Shown: positions 1 to 8,473, numbered from the stretch's first letter. The stretch is DNA of 45,399 nt from Acidobacteriota bacterium (GCA_020851325.1 JADZCY010000053.1:1-45399), one strand, 5' to 3'. Translations and numbers: made by a program. The notes: generated by a model from the sequence alone, not told the origin.

Positions 1-1899
1 ATGTCGGTCTTCGGACCGCACACCGCAAGGAACATCGATCATGGCACTGGCGTCGCTGGCATCCTCGTCGGCGGCGACAACGGCGTCGGGTCGATCGGCA
101 TCGTGCCGTCGGCGCGGCTGGACCTGGTCTCGACGCGGCGCGCCGATGGCGAGTCCCACCCCGCGCAGGCCATTTCGATCGCCGCGTCGCGGCTCGGTCG
201 TGGGGACATCCTCCTGCTCGAAGGGGCGTTGGGCTTCTACGACCTGCCCAATCCGGAGAATGCGACGCCCGATATCCTGCTGGAGTTTTTTCCGCCCATC
301 CAGGACCAGATCAAGCTGGCGACGGGGCGCGGCATCACGGTGATCGAACCGGCCGGTAACGGTGGCATCAACCTCGACGCGTTTCCGTTCTTCGCGCACG
401 TGCGGCCGGAGTCGCCGTCGTTCTCCGGTGCGATCGTCGTCGGATCGGCGGAGGACGTGGATCCACCGCGAGGCCAGTGGACGCGCGTCTCGACCTTTGG
501 CCGTCGCGTGGACTGCTTCGCCGCAGGTTGGCACATCGAGGCGCCGTCGGCAGCCGGCACGAACACGTATCAGGTGTTCGGGGGTACGTCGGGAGCCTCG
601 GCCATCGTCGCCGGCGTGTGTGCGTCGCTGCAGGGGATGCTGAAGGCCGCCGGCCGCGACATGCTGCCGCCGGCCGACATGCGCCGCTGGATGATGAGTG
701 CGCTGTACGGCGTGCTGCCGCAGGATCCACTCAACGCGAAGATCGGAACGATGCCGGATCTGCGGCGGATCTCGCGGGCGCTGGACCTGGCGCGCATCCT
801 TCCCGCCGGTGCCGCGGCGATCGGCGGCGACGCGGTGGTGCTGGTCCACCTCGATGCCGACAACCGCATGGTTCGCCGGCACTTCACGTTCCTTACCGGC
901 TGGGGTCAACCGGTGCCGACACCGACGGCGGATGGATCCGAGTCGGTGCACGACATCTATCCGCTCACACCGGCACAGCCGGCGGTGTTGTCGCGACACG
1001 AATCCTCGCCCGTGCCGCGCATCGTGCACGACGCCTTCTTCAGCGGCGGACGCGGCATCCATCACATGTGGTGGGACTCGAACCACGGCGCCGGCAATGT
1101 GATCGACGAAGTGGCGCCGCGTTCGGCGGCGGCGCAGGGACACGCCGTCGCGGCGGCGCAGGTCATGGCCTCGCTCGTCGTGCTGGCGGCAATCAATCCG
1201 CAGGGACGGCTGGTCGTGTTGAGCGGCGACCCGCGTGACATGCGGACCACGGCAACGCCGGCGCTGGACGTTGATACGGTTGCGATGTACCGTCGCCTTG
1301 CTGGCGCGACGATGATCAGTCGTGACACGGGACTGCTGGACATCATCGCGATCGAGGATGGCGGAACGCTCAACTGGTACACGGGCAGCGCGCCTGCCGT
1401 CTTCCCGATTCTGTCGGACGCGATCAGCGATCAGTCGGGCGTGGCGTTCGATCCCGGCGCGCGACCGGCGCTGGTTGCGACGGGAAGCGGACTGCTGGCG
1501 GCCGCCGTTGGCGCGGACGGATCACTCCGCGTCGTCTCGATGGATCCGGGCGCGAGGACGATCGCCGCACCGATCGAGATCGATCGCGCGGTCCCGATCG
1601 CACGGTCGGGTCCCGTGGCGCTGGCGCGCACCGCCACCGACATCGTCGTGCTGGCGGTGGACACCAACTTCACGGTGCGTGCCGCCACGCGTGCCATCGC
1701 CGGCGGTAACTGGACGCCGCTGCTGCCAATCGTCTCCCTCGAGCGCATCAGCGCACTTGGCGGCGTCACCGCCGTCTCGATCGACCTTGGCGTCATGGCC
1801 ATCGCCGTCAACACCGACGGCGTTGTCTGTTCGGCGATCTCGGTGGACGGCCTGCTGTGGTCGCCGATGTCGCGCCTGCCGAGCTTCTCGATTGGTTGA
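1..1899 (+). CDS. Subtilisin-like (S8) serine protease with C-terminal propeller-like region, 5' truncated by window edge
   Basis: 632 residues are visible. Catalytic His is H14 in HGTGVAG. The oxyanion-hole Asn is N120 in PAGNGG, and the nucleophile is S197 in GGTSGAS. The catalytic Asp of the S8 triad should lie tens of residues before the His and is absent, so although the frame opens with ATG at base 1 the gene almost certainly begins outside the window. Residues from about 270 onward form a long non-protease region of repeating short beta-strand segments (alternating hydrophobic VVLAV / VMAIAV stretches, tryptophans and DG turns). This resembles lectin-like or propeller repeats that would bind a polymer or cell surface. 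Subtilases of this build are usually secreted; the signal peptide would be upstream. The stop (TGA 1897-1899) lies just before the DinB gene. Confidence 0.85.
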   Translation: MSVFGPHTARNIDHGTGVAGILVGGDNGVGSIGIVPSARLDLVSTRRADGESHPAQAISIAASRLGRGDILLLEGALGFYDLPNPENATPDILLEFFPPIQDQIKLATGRGITVIEPAGNGGINLDAFPFFAHVRPESPSFSGAIVVGSAEDVDPPRGQWTRVSTFGRRVDCFAAGWHIEAPSAAGTNTYQVFGGTSGASAIVAGVCASLQGMLKAAGRDMLPPADMRRWMMSALYGVLPQDPLNAKIGTMPDLRRISRALDLARILPAGAAAIGGDAVVLVHLDADNRMVRRHFTFLTGWGQPVPTPTADGSESVHDIYPLTPAQPAVLSRHESSPVPRIVHDAFFSGGRGIHHMWWDSNHGAGNVIDEVAPRSAAAQGHAVAAAQVMASLVVLAAINPQGRLVVLSGDPRDMRTTATPALDVDTVAMYRRLAGATMISRDTGLLDIIAIEDGGTLNWYTGSAPAVFPILSDAISDQSGVAFDPGARPALVATGSGLLAAAVGADGSLRVVSMDPGARTIAAPIEIDRAVPIARSGPVALARTATDIVVLAVDTNFTVRAATRAIAGGNWTPLLPIVSLERISALGGVTAVSIDLGVMAIAVNTDGVVCSAISVDGLLWSPMSRLPSFSIG

Positions 1900-1907
1900 C
1901 GAACACG

Positions 1908-2405
1908 ATGTACACAGCTGCTGTCCTGACCGACATCCACGCGCGTGCGCACGAGAGCTTCCGGCGGTTGATTGCGTATTGCGGCACGCTGCCCGGTCCG
2001 AACCTGGTGACGCCGGTGCCCGGCTTCGGCTTCCCCACCATCCTGAAGCAGTTCGAACACACGATCGCCGCCGAGTTGTATTGGCAGACGGTGCTGATTC
2101 GCGGTTACCACGAAGAAGCCACGCTGCCGGACGTCTCCACCCTCGCAGCGATCGAGGCGTTCCGCCAGCACGTCGCGGCGACGACGAGGACCTATCTGAG
2201 CGGGGCCAGCGAGGCGGAGTTGAACACGTGCCGCGAGATGACCTCCGACCCGGGCATCACGCGCGTCCTCAAACCTGCCGACGTGATCCTCCGCATCGTC
2301 ACGCACGTGTTCAACCATCAGGGACAGATCCTGGCGATGTGCCGTGTGCTGGGAAAGCCGAACGAGACGGTGGACGTCGACTACCCGATCGATCCGTTCG
2401 AATGA
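1908..2405 (+). CDS. DinB family protein (four-helix, metal-binding, function unassigned)
   Basis: About 165 residues, the usual size for a DinB/YfiT-like four-helix bundle. Conserved histidines sit in FEHTIAAELYW and in THVFNHQGQILAM near the C-terminus, matching the His positions that hold a divalent metal in this superfamily. Members include thiol-dependent S-transferases and damage-inducible proteins, but the substrate cannot be told here. The reading frame is open further upstream (to about 1857), overlapping the protease gene. I chose ATG 1908 because it begins the recognisable domain and avoids a 43-nt overlap; no strong ribosome site decides it. The last codons and the stop lie inside a perfect hairpin (2395-2432). 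Confidence 0.75.
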   Translation: MYTAAVLTDIHARAHESFRRLIAYCGTLPGPNLVTPVPGFGFPTILKQFEHTIAAELYWQTVLIRGYHEEATLPDVSTLAAIEAFRQHVAATTRTYLSGASEAELNTCREMTSDPGITRVLKPADVILRIVTHVFNHQGQILAMCRVLGKPNETVDVDYPIDPFE

Positions 2406-2432
2406 CGCCGGCGCGACGGCGTCATTCGAACG
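2395..2432. terminator. Perfect 16-bp inverted repeat, probable bidirectional terminator
   Basis: The left arm 2395-2410 (CGTTCGAATGACGCCG) and right arm 2417-2432 (CGGCGTCATTCGAACG) are exact reverse complements separated by a 6-nt loop (GCGCGA). The hairpin includes the DinB stop codon and lies between two convergent genes (DinB and mddA), the expected place for a shared terminator. No T-run follows on either strand, so it is not a textbook intrinsic terminator. mRNA 3'-end protection is an alternative. Confidence 0.7.
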
Positions 2433-2471
2433 ACGGCCCCATCGCGCGCAGCACCCACCAGCAGCGCCGCG

Positions 2472-3260
2472 TCAGTCCGTGGCCGCAACGTTGCGCGTGG
2501 GAGTGGCCAGACGGCTGGACTCCATCCGCGCCAGGCGGCGGCGTCCGGGCAGCAGCATCGGGACGCGGCTGCGATACGTGTCATACGCCGGATGCGCATG
2601 CATGAGGTCCCGCTCCTCGAACTGGATCGCCAGGACGATGTAGGCCGTTGTCGCGAGGGCGAAGACCAGGTGCGCCAGCGTCATCGTCGGCGTCATCCAG
2701 AATGCGAAGAGGAAGCCGAGATACAGCGGATGCCGCACGTAGCGGTACGGCAGCGGCGTGCGGAACGGCACCGGAGTGTACGGCTGGCCCATCAGCGGCA
2801 GCCACACCTGACGCAGACCGAACAGATCGAAGTGGTTGATCAGGAACGTGACGACGAGCACCGTCGTCCAGCCGGCGGCGAAGAGCGTCCACAGCACCAG
2901 CCGCGGGAGCGGCGCCTCCACCGACCAGATGACGATCCCGATCGGGCGCCACCGCCAGAACAGCAACAGCAGCGCGAGGCTGGCGAACAGCACGTAGGTG
3001 GAGCGCTCGATCGCCCACGGAATGATGCGCGTCCAGCGCTCCTTGAACCAGCGGCGCGCCATCACGCTGTGCTGTACCGCAAAGACCGTGAGCAGACCGG
3101 CGTTGATGGCCAGCGCCTGCGGCAGCGAGCCCTGCAGCGGACCGTCGAGCTGCGTCGGCACGGCGAAGCCGCCGACGAACGCGATGGCGTAGAGGAACGT
3201 GCCGAGGAAGACGACATACGACGCGACCCCGTAGACGAAGAACAACAGGCGTTTTGGCAT
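2472..3260 (-). CDS. mddA: Methanethiol S-methyltransferase (MddA), NnrU/isoprenylcysteine methyltransferase-like membrane enzyme
   Basis: MddA methylates methanethiol with S-adenosylmethionine to give dimethyl sulfide. The 262-residue product has about six hydrophobic segments and the family sequence signatures: FAVQHSVMARRWFK, ERSTYVLFASL, LINHFDLFGLRQVW, PYTPVPFRTPLPYRYVRHPL, and FEERDL followed by a PMLLPGRRR-type tail. The RHPLYLGF stretch is the SAM-binding element of the isoprenylcysteine methyltransferase superfamily. The frame is open seven codons further (to 3281). I chose the inner ATG at 3260 because MPKRLLFF starts the first membrane helix and a G-rich stretch precedes it. The gene is divergent from the hydrolase-LuxR gene (127-nt gap) and convergent with DinB. 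Confidence 0.85.
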   Translation of the reverse strand: MPKRLLFFVYGVASYVVFLGTFLYAIAFVGGFAVPTQLDGPLQGSLPQALAINAGLLTVFAVQHSVMARRWFKERWTRIIPWAIERSTYVLFASLALLLLFWRWRPIGIVIWSVEAPLPRLVLWTLFAAGWTTVLVVTFLINHFDLFGLRQVWLPLMGQPYTPVPFRTPLPYRYVRHPLYLGFLFAFWMTPTMTLAHLVFALATTAYIVLAIQFEERDLMHAHPAYDTYRSRVPMLLPGRRRLARMESSRLATPTRNVAATD

Positions 3261-3387
3261 GATGAGCCCCATTCTTCCCATTCAGCATGCGGCGCCGCCC
3301 GACGCGTCACCATCGGCGGATTGTCCCGGCCGCGCGGAATCCGGTGAGCGATGACGCGAGAAATGTGCGACAAATGTCCCGGCACTC

Positions 3388-4455
3388 ATGGCCACTCCCG
3401 ATCGCGTTCGACAACACGTCCGCTACGTCGCCGCCGGCGACGGCGCGCGCCTGGCGTGGGCGGAAACCGGCGCCGGGCCGCTCGTCGTGAAGGCGGCCAA
3501 CTGGCTGACGCACCTCGAGTACGAATGGGAAAGCCCGGTGTGGCGCCACTGGCTCGATTTCTTCGGCGGCCAGACGCGCTTCGTGCGCTACGACGAACGC
3601 GGCTGCGGCATGAGCGAGTGGCGCGACAGCCCGCTGTCGCTCGACCGCTGGGCGGATGATCTCAGCCTCGTCGTCGACGCCGCGCGACCCACGGCGCCGG
3701 TGACGCTGCTCGGCATCTCGCAGGGCGCGTCCACGTGTCTGCACTATGCGCTGCGTGATCCGGATCGCGTCGCGGGACTAATCCTTTACGGCGGCTACGC
3801 GCGCGGGGTGCTGAAGCGCGGCACGCCGGACGCGGAGCTGGCGTTTCGCGCCATGGTGGACCTCGCGCGAGTGGCATGGGGCCGCGACAATCCCACTTTC
3901 CGCCAGGTGTTCACCTCGCGGTTCATCCCGGATGGCACTCACGAACAACTGCAGTGGTTCAACGACCTGTGCCTGAAGACGACGCGCGGAGACGTGGTGT
4001 CGGCGCTGCTCGAAGCGCGCGCGGTGATCGACATCGAGGACGCGCTGCCGCAGATCCGCGTGCCGACGCTCGTCGTGCACGCACGGCACGACGAAGTGAT
4101 TCCGATCGCGGAGGGGCGGCTGCTGGCGGCGGCAATTCCGAACGCCGAGTTCGTCGAACTCGATTCGCGAAATCACATCCTGCTGGCACACGAACCGGCG
4201 TGGGCGCGGTTCCGCGACGCGGTCGAATCGTTCCTCGGTCCCTCCGGCGGCGACGTCTTCGGCGCGCTGTCGTCACGCGAACGTCAGGTGCTGGCGCTGA
4301 TGGCCGACGGCTTGAGTAACGGCGACATCGCCGCGCACCTGCAGATCAGCGAGAAGACGGTGCGCAATCACGCGTCGAATCTGTTCGACAAGCTCGGCGT
4401 GTGGTCGCGCGCGCAGGCGATCGTCTTTGCCCGCGATCGCGGGTTCGTCGCCTGA
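3388..4455 (+). CDS. Alpha/beta-hydrolase fused to C-terminal LuxR-type DNA-binding domain
   Basis: 355 residues. Residues 10-285 form an alpha/beta-hydrolase with an apparently intact triad: S111 in the nucleophile elbow GISQGA, D235 in ARHDEVIP and H263 in SRNHIL. An oxyanion/turn motif (DERGCGMSE, about 69-77) is also present. Residues 292-350 form a LuxR/GerE helix-turn-helix (LSSRERQVLALMADGLSNGD, SEKTVRNHASNLFDKLGV). The design suggests a one-component regulator whose hydrolase domain binds or cleaves a small ligand. No target is visible, although the divergent mddA promoter (3261-3387) is an obvious candidate. ATG 3388 is the first ATG before the conserved domain. Confidence 0.88.
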   Translation: MATPDRVRQHVRYVAAGDGARLAWAETGAGPLVVKAANWLTHLEYEWESPVWRHWLDFFGGQTRFVRYDERGCGMSEWRDSPLSLDRWADDLSLVVDAARPTAPVTLLGISQGASTCLHYALRDPDRVAGLILYGGYARGVLKRGTPDAELAFRAMVDLARVAWGRDNPTFRQVFTSRFIPDGTHEQLQWFNDLCLKTTRGDVVSALLEARAVIDIEDALPQIRVPTLVVHARHDEVIPIAEGRLLAAAIPNAEFVELDSRNHILLAHEPAWARFRDAVESFLGPSGGDVFGALSSRERQVLALMADGLSNGDIAAHLQISEKTVRNHASNLFDKLGVWSRAQAIVFARDRGFVA

Positions 4456-4470
4456 CGGCGAGGGCTGGCG

Positions 4471-4486
4471 GACTGGAGGACTGGAG
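4471..4486. repeat. Tandem 8-bp duplication in a convergent intergenic gap
   Basis: GACTGGAG occurs twice back to back (4471-4478, 4479-4486) within a wider CTGG-rich stretch (about 4464-4495) between the hydrolase-LuxR and BKACE stop codons. It is a short low-complexity repeat with no visible function. Confidence 0.5.
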
Positions 4487-4509
4487 CGCTGGTGGCGTCG
4501 ATCAGCCGG

Positions 4510-5442
4510 TCAGAACGCGACGCTGTCCCCACCTTTGAGATCGAGTCGTGCGCGCGCCTCGGCGGGCGTCGCAATCTCGAACGACAGTTCCTCCAGAATG
4601 CGGCGGATCTTCGCCACCTGCTCGGCGTTACTCACCGCAAGGCGGCCTTTGCTCACGTAGATGCTGTCTTCGAGGCCGACCCGCACATTACCGCCGCAGA
4701 TCCCGGCCATCGTCGCCATCGCCATCTGATGCCGGCCGGCCGCCAGCACCGACCATTCGAGCGCATCGCCGAACAGCGAGTGCGCGATGCGGCGCATGTG
4801 GAGCAGGTTTTCGGGATCCGCGCCGGTGCCGCCAAGGATGCCGAAGATCATCTGCACGAACAGCGGCGGCCGCACGAGCCCGCGATCAAGCAGGTGCGCC
4901 AGGCTGTAGAGGTGTCCGACGTCGTAGCACTCGAACTCGAAACGCGTGCGCTCACCAAGCGCCTGCAGGATGTATTCGATGTCGGCGAACGTGTTGCGGA
5001 AGATGTAGTCGCGGCTGCCCTCGAGGTACGGCCGTTCCCACTCGTGCACGAACGACTGATATCGCGCCAGCGCCGGGAACAGGCCGAAGTTCATCGAGCC
5101 CATGTTCAGCGAACAGAGTTCCGGCTCGAAGGCGATCGCTGCCGCAAGGCGCTCCTGCACCGTCATGTTCTGACCGCCACCGGTGGTGATGCCGAGCACG
5201 GCATCGCAGCGGCTGCGAACCTCCGGCAGGAATTCGAGAAACCGCGCCGGATCCGCAGAGGGGCGACCGTCGCCCGGCTCGCGGGCGTGCAGGTGCAGAA
5301 TCGCCGCGCCTGCCGCCGTCGCCTTCACCGCTTCTTCGGCGATCTGCTCCGCCGTGATCGGCAGATACGGCGTCATTGTCGGCGTATGAATGGCGCCGGT
5401 GATGGCGCAGGTGATGATCACCTTCCGTTGTGCTGCGGGCAT
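4510..5442 (-). CDS. BKACE family (DUF849) beta-keto acid cleavage enzyme
   Basis: 310 residues, typical for the family. BKACE enzymes are Zn-dependent TIM barrels that condense a beta-keto acid with acetyl-CoA and cleave it to acetoacetate plus a new CoA ester. Visible signatures are KVIITCAITGAIHTP at the N-terminus, the zinc pair H50/H52 in ILHLHARE, the glycine-rich ITTGGG strand, and the late Glu in RVGLEDSIYV, which completes the metal site in characterised members. ATG 5442 is preceded by AAGGAG. The SDR stop lies 13 nt upstream, so the two are cotranscribed. A dehydrogenase that makes a beta-keto acid feeding this enzyme is the simplest reading, but the substrate is unknown. Confidence 0.87.
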   Translation of the reverse strand: MPAAQRKVIITCAITGAIHTPTMTPYLPITAEQIAEEAVKATAAGAAILHLHAREPGDGRPSADPARFLEFLPEVRSRCDAVLGITTGGGQNMTVQERLAAAIAFEPELCSLNMGSMNFGLFPALARYQSFVHEWERPYLEGSRDYIFRNTFADIEYILQALGERTRFEFECYDVGHLYSLAHLLDRGLVRPPLFVQMIFGILGGTGADPENLLHMRRIAHSLFGDALEWSVLAAGRHQMAMATMAGICGGNVRVGLEDSIYVSKGRLAVSNAEQVAKIRRILEELSFEIATPAEARARLDLKGGDSVAF

Positions 5443-5455
5443 GGCTCCTTCGAAG

Positions 5456-6235
5456 TCAGATGAGGCCGCGGATGGTGCCGCCGATGTCGAGACTGGCGCC
5501 CGAGATGAACCGCGCGCGTGGCGAGGCCAGAAACACCACCGCGTGCGCCACATCCTCGGCGTTGCCAATCCCCATCGGCATCTGCCGGTCCTGGAGGAAC
5601 TTCTGCACTGCCGCGTCGCGGTCCATCTGGTACTGCGCCGCGATCTGATCGACGATGCCGCCGGGACGCGTCCACATGCGTGACCAGATCGGTCCGGGCA
5701 GGACGGTGTTCACACGAACCGTCGGCGCGTACTGCTTCGCCAGCGCCTTGGTGAGATACAGCAGGCCGGCCTTGAACGCGCCGTAGTCCATGAACGCCGG
5801 CTCGGGCTGCTTGGCGAGGTCGGAACCGGTGTTGACCACCGCTCCCCCGCCGCGAGCGGCCATGAGCGGAATGAGGGCGCGGCTCGCGCGCACGGTGCCC
5901 ATCAGGTTCACTTCGAACGACGCGTGCCACGCTTCGTCCGACACCGCCTCGAACGGCGTGGCCTCGCCGACGCCGAGGTTGTTGATGAGGATGTCGGGCG
6001 CGCGCCCGTAGGTGTCGAGTATGCGGTTCACCGCGCTGGCGACGCCGTCGGCCGTGGCCAGGTCGGCGACCACGGTGCCGCGCCAGCGCGAGTTCGCCGC
6101 GGCCAGCGCCGGGCCATCGCGGTCCGCAACCACGACGTCGGCGCCTTCCTCGGCGAGCAGGTTGGCGATGGCGGCGCCAATGCCGTGCGCCCCGGCAAAG
6201 ACGCACGCGAGCTGGCCGCCGAGCTGATAGTCCAT
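5456..6235 (-). CDS. Short-chain dehydrogenase/reductase (SDR) with degenerate cofactor motif
   Basis: 259 residues, classical SDR. The active-site Tyr-x3-Lys is in YGAFK with an upstream Ser in NTGSD, and PG follows in VLPGPIWSRM. The dinucleotide loop, usually TGxxxGIG, reads AGAHGIG, and the usual NNAG reads NNLG. ADRD after the second strand suggests NAD preference. ATG 6235 is chosen over an in-frame upstream start at 6265 because AGAGGA sits 5 nt before it. It is the first gene of a two-gene leftward operon with BKACE. The divergent promoter region (6236-6403) holds one of the shared AT-rich sites. Confidence 0.85.
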   Translation of the reverse strand: MDYQLGGQLACVFAGAHGIGAAIANLLAEEGADVVVADRDGPALAAANSRWRGTVVADLATADGVASAVNRILDTYGRAPDILINNLGVGEATPFEAVSDEAWHASFEVNLMGTVRASRALIPLMAARGGGAVVNTGSDLAKQPEPAFMDYGAFKAGLLYLTKALAKQYAPTVRVNTVLPGPIWSRMWTRPGGIVDQIAAQYQMDRDAAVQKFLQDRQMPMGIGNAEDVAHAVVFLASPRARFISGASLDIGGTIRGLI

Positions 6236-6332
6236 GCGGGTCCTCTGGTCCGGCTGCGAACCCATGCGGGGGGCAGCCGGGAATGCGGTTGACAGTGGCC
6301 ATGGGAACCGTTAGAGTGCCCGCGGTTCCATC

Positions 6333-6347
6333 GATTATTGATAATAA
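6333..6347. promoter_or_regulatory. Putative shared operator, SDR/SDR divergent promoter
   Basis: GATTATTGATAATAA lies 98 nt from the leftward SDR start and 57 nt from the rightward SDR start. It matches GATTATCGATTATCA at 38368-38382 in 12 of 15 positions. Its core TTATTGATAATAA (6335-6347) has perfect 5-bp arms around GAT. Such an AT-rich block is unusual in this G+C-rich sequence. Regulator binding is an inference. Confidence 0.55.
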
Positions 6348-6403
6348 CGCATCCGGCCGTACCGCTCTGCGGTCCCACGCCGCCGGCGCAGGAGGGGACG
6401 ACC

Positions 6404-7159
6404 GTGCGACTCAAAGACAAAGTGGCCCTGGTGACCGGCGGCAGCCGCGGCATCGGACGCGGCATCGCCGAAATCTTTGCCGAGGAAGGCGCGCACGTCG
6501 CCGTCAACTACACGGCCAACGCCAAGGCCGCTGAAGAGGTGGCGGACTGGGTGCGCGGCACAGGCCGGCGCGCGATGACCGTGAAGGCCGACGTCGCCAA
6601 CCGCGGCGAAGTCGAAGCCATGGTCGAGAAAGTCTGGAGCGAACTCGGCCCCATCGACATCCTCGTCAACAACGCCGGCATCGAGACCATCGTCCCCTTC
6701 CTCGACCTGACCGACGAGCAGTGGACGCGGCTCACCGACGTCAACCTGCGCGGCAACTGGCTGTGCTCACAGGTCTACTGCCGCCGCGCCGTCGCTGCCC
6801 AGCGCAAGGGCAGCATCGTCAACATCGGATCGATTCAGGCGGCCAAGGTGCTGCCGGGCCGCACGCACTACGCGCCGACGAAGCTGGGTCTCGAAGCGTT
6901 GACCCGCAACATGTCGGCGGAGGTCACCCCGCTCGGCATCCGCGTCAACTGCGTGCACCCGGGACTCATCGAGACCGACATGACCGACTGGGTGATGAAG
7001 AGCCCCGACATCCTGCCGCTGGTCCTCGCGCAGATCTCGCTCGGCCGTGCGGGACAACCGCGTGAAGTGGGATCCGTCGTCGCGTTCTTCGCCTCGGACG
7101 AGGCGAGTTACCTCACCGGGCAATCCGTACACGTCGACGGTGGATGGGAAGGCAAATAA
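6404..7159 (+). CDS. Short-chain dehydrogenase/reductase (FabG-like SDR)
   Basis: 251 residues from the GTG at 6404. This start is chosen over an upstream ATG (6338) because GGAGGGG sits just before it (6391-6397) and translation begins directly at VRLKDKVALVTG. The upstream ATG would also lie inside the operator. Motifs are the cofactor loop TGGSRGIG, NNAG, the catalytic Ser in NIGSIQ, YAPTK, and the C-terminal DGGWEGK typical of sugar/polyol SDRs. The stop is 2 nt from the DUF606 gene, so they are cotranscribed. Likely oxidises a sugar, sugar acid or polyol; the substrate cannot be assigned. Confidence 0.87.
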   Translation: MRLKDKVALVTGGSRGIGRGIAEIFAEEGAHVAVNYTANAKAAEEVADWVRGTGRRAMTVKADVANRGEVEAMVEKVWSELGPIDILVNNAGIETIVPFLDLTDEQWTRLTDVNLRGNWLCSQVYCRRAVAAQRKGSIVNIGSIQAAKVLPGRTHYAPTKLGLEALTRNMSAEVTPLGIRVNCVHPGLIETDMTDWVMKSPDILPLVLAQISLGRAGQPREVGSVVAFFASDEASYLTGQSVHVDGGWEGK

Positions 7160-7161
7160 CC

Positions 7162-7602
7162 ATGAACACTCCGCTGCTGCTGTTGAGCGCGTTCCTCGGT
7201 GTCGTCCTCACGGTGCACCTGGCCATGAACGGCGCCGTCGGCGCGGCGCTGAACAACCCGCGCGTCGGCAACGCGCTCTTCTGGTGCATCGGCGCCATCA
7301 CCGCCGTGCTCATCGGCGCCAGCGGCTGGCGGGCCGGTGCGTTGAGCGGCCTGAGTAGTGTCAGTCCGATCATGCTCACGGCGGGCGCCATCGGCGCGAC
7401 ACTCGTCTTCGCGATCGCCTGGGTGATCCCGCAGATCGGCGCCGGTCCGTTCACGCTCGCCCTGCTGATCGGACAGATCGTCAGCGGCATGGCGCTCTCG
7501 CACTTCGGCTGGCTGGGGTCGCCGCGCCAACCGGTGAGCCTGGTCAACGTGGTCGGCGTGATCGTGATGATCATCGGCGTCGTGCTCTCCAATCGTCGTT
7601 GA
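7162..7602 (+). CDS. DUF606 (YdcZ) half-size DMT-superfamily membrane protein
   Basis: 146 residues with about five hydrophobic helices and the DUF606 pattern: LTVHLAMNGAVGA near the N-terminus, a GNALFWCIGAI helix, and PQIGAGPFTLALLIGQIVSG followed by a last helix ending in VVLSNRR. YdcZ/DUF606 proteins belong to the drug/metabolite transporter superfamily and commonly act as pairs, but only one is seen here, so it may homodimerise. Its position between two SDR genes (2 nt after one, 19 nt before the other) suggests transport of a substrate or product of these dehydrogenases. Confidence 0.82.
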   Translation: MNTPLLLLSAFLGVVLTVHLAMNGAVGAALNNPRVGNALFWCIGAITAVLIGASGWRAGALSGLSSVSPIMLTAGAIGATLVFAIAWVIPQIGAGPFTLALLIGQIVSGMALSHFGWLGSPRQPVSLVNVVGVIVMIIGVVLSNRR

Positions 7603-7621
7603 GCGTGAGGGAACACACACG

Positions 7622-8401
7622 ATGAGCGTGAACTACGCCGGCTTCGGCCTCGACGGCAAGGTGGCCATCGTGACCGGCCCGTCGCAGGGCATCGGACGCG
7701 CCATTGCCGTCGGTTTGGCGAAGGCCGGCGCGGATGTCGTGCTGGCGCCGCGCCCCAACCACGATCGCGCCGCCATAGAAAGCCTCACCGAGGAGATTCA
7801 CGCGCTCGGACGACGAACGCTACTTGTATCCACCGACGTGACGCAGGTGGAACAGGTCAGGGCCATGGTGACGACGGCCAACAACACCTTCGGACGTGTC
7901 GACATCCTGATCAACAACGCCGGCTGGACGTGCACCGGACCGGCCATCGACGCCACCGAAGAGGACTACGACGCCACCATGGCGGCAACGACGAAGAGCG
8001 TGTTCTTCGCCTGTCAGGCGGCGGCACGCGTGATGATTCCGCAGGGCGGCGGCCGCATCATCAACATCGGATCCAACTTCGCGATCTCGGCCTTCAAGAC
8101 ACGCGCGATCTACGGCGGCGCCAAGGCGGCCGTCCATCAGTTGTCGCGCGCGCTGTCACTCGAATGGGCCCGCGACAACGTCGTCGTCAACGTCGTCGCG
8201 CCGTGCATCACCGAAACGGAATCGCGACGCGCCATCCTCGAACGTCCCGGCTACAAGGAGTGGGTGGCGGAGAAGCTGCCGATCGGACGCTGGAACCAAC
8301 CCGAGGACGTCGTCGGTGCGGTGCTGTTCCTCTGCAGCGACATGGCGCGTCAGGTGGTGGGGCACGTGTTGTATGTGGACGGCGGGTGGACCATTCATTG
8401 A
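7622..8401 (+). CDS. Short-chain dehydrogenase/reductase (SDR)
   Basis: 259 residues. The cofactor loop is TGPSQGIG, then NNAG, the catalytic Ser in NIGSNF, YGGAK and a terminal YVDGGWTIH. APRPN after the second strand lacks an acidic residue at the usual NAD-selecting place, which may mean NADP use. ATG 7622 is preceded by GAGGG. It ends the SDR-DUF606-SDR run. The next gene (gntR) begins 102 nt later after its own AT-rich site. Confidence 0.86.
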   Translation: MSVNYAGFGLDGKVAIVTGPSQGIGRAIAVGLAKAGADVVLAPRPNHDRAAIESLTEEIHALGRRTLLVSTDVTQVEQVRAMVTTANNTFGRVDILINNAGWTCTGPAIDATEEDYDATMAATTKSVFFACQAAARVMIPQGGGRIINIGSNFAISAFKTRAIYGGAKAAVHQLSRALSLEWARDNVVVNVVAPCITETESRRAILERPGYKEWVAEKLPIGRWNQPEDVVGAVLFLCSDMARQVVGHVLYVDGGWTIH

Positions 8402-8473
8402 TGCGCGTCAGTGGTGCCGCCGAGCCGGGTGAGAAAATCGAGGCGCGCGCACTCGATCGCGACGATCCGCATG

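Noticed and set aside
1322-2605. 427-codon plus-strand frame across the protease and DinB genes
   Set aside because: Arg/Ser-rich shadow; crosses the hairpin and continues into the antisense of mddA.
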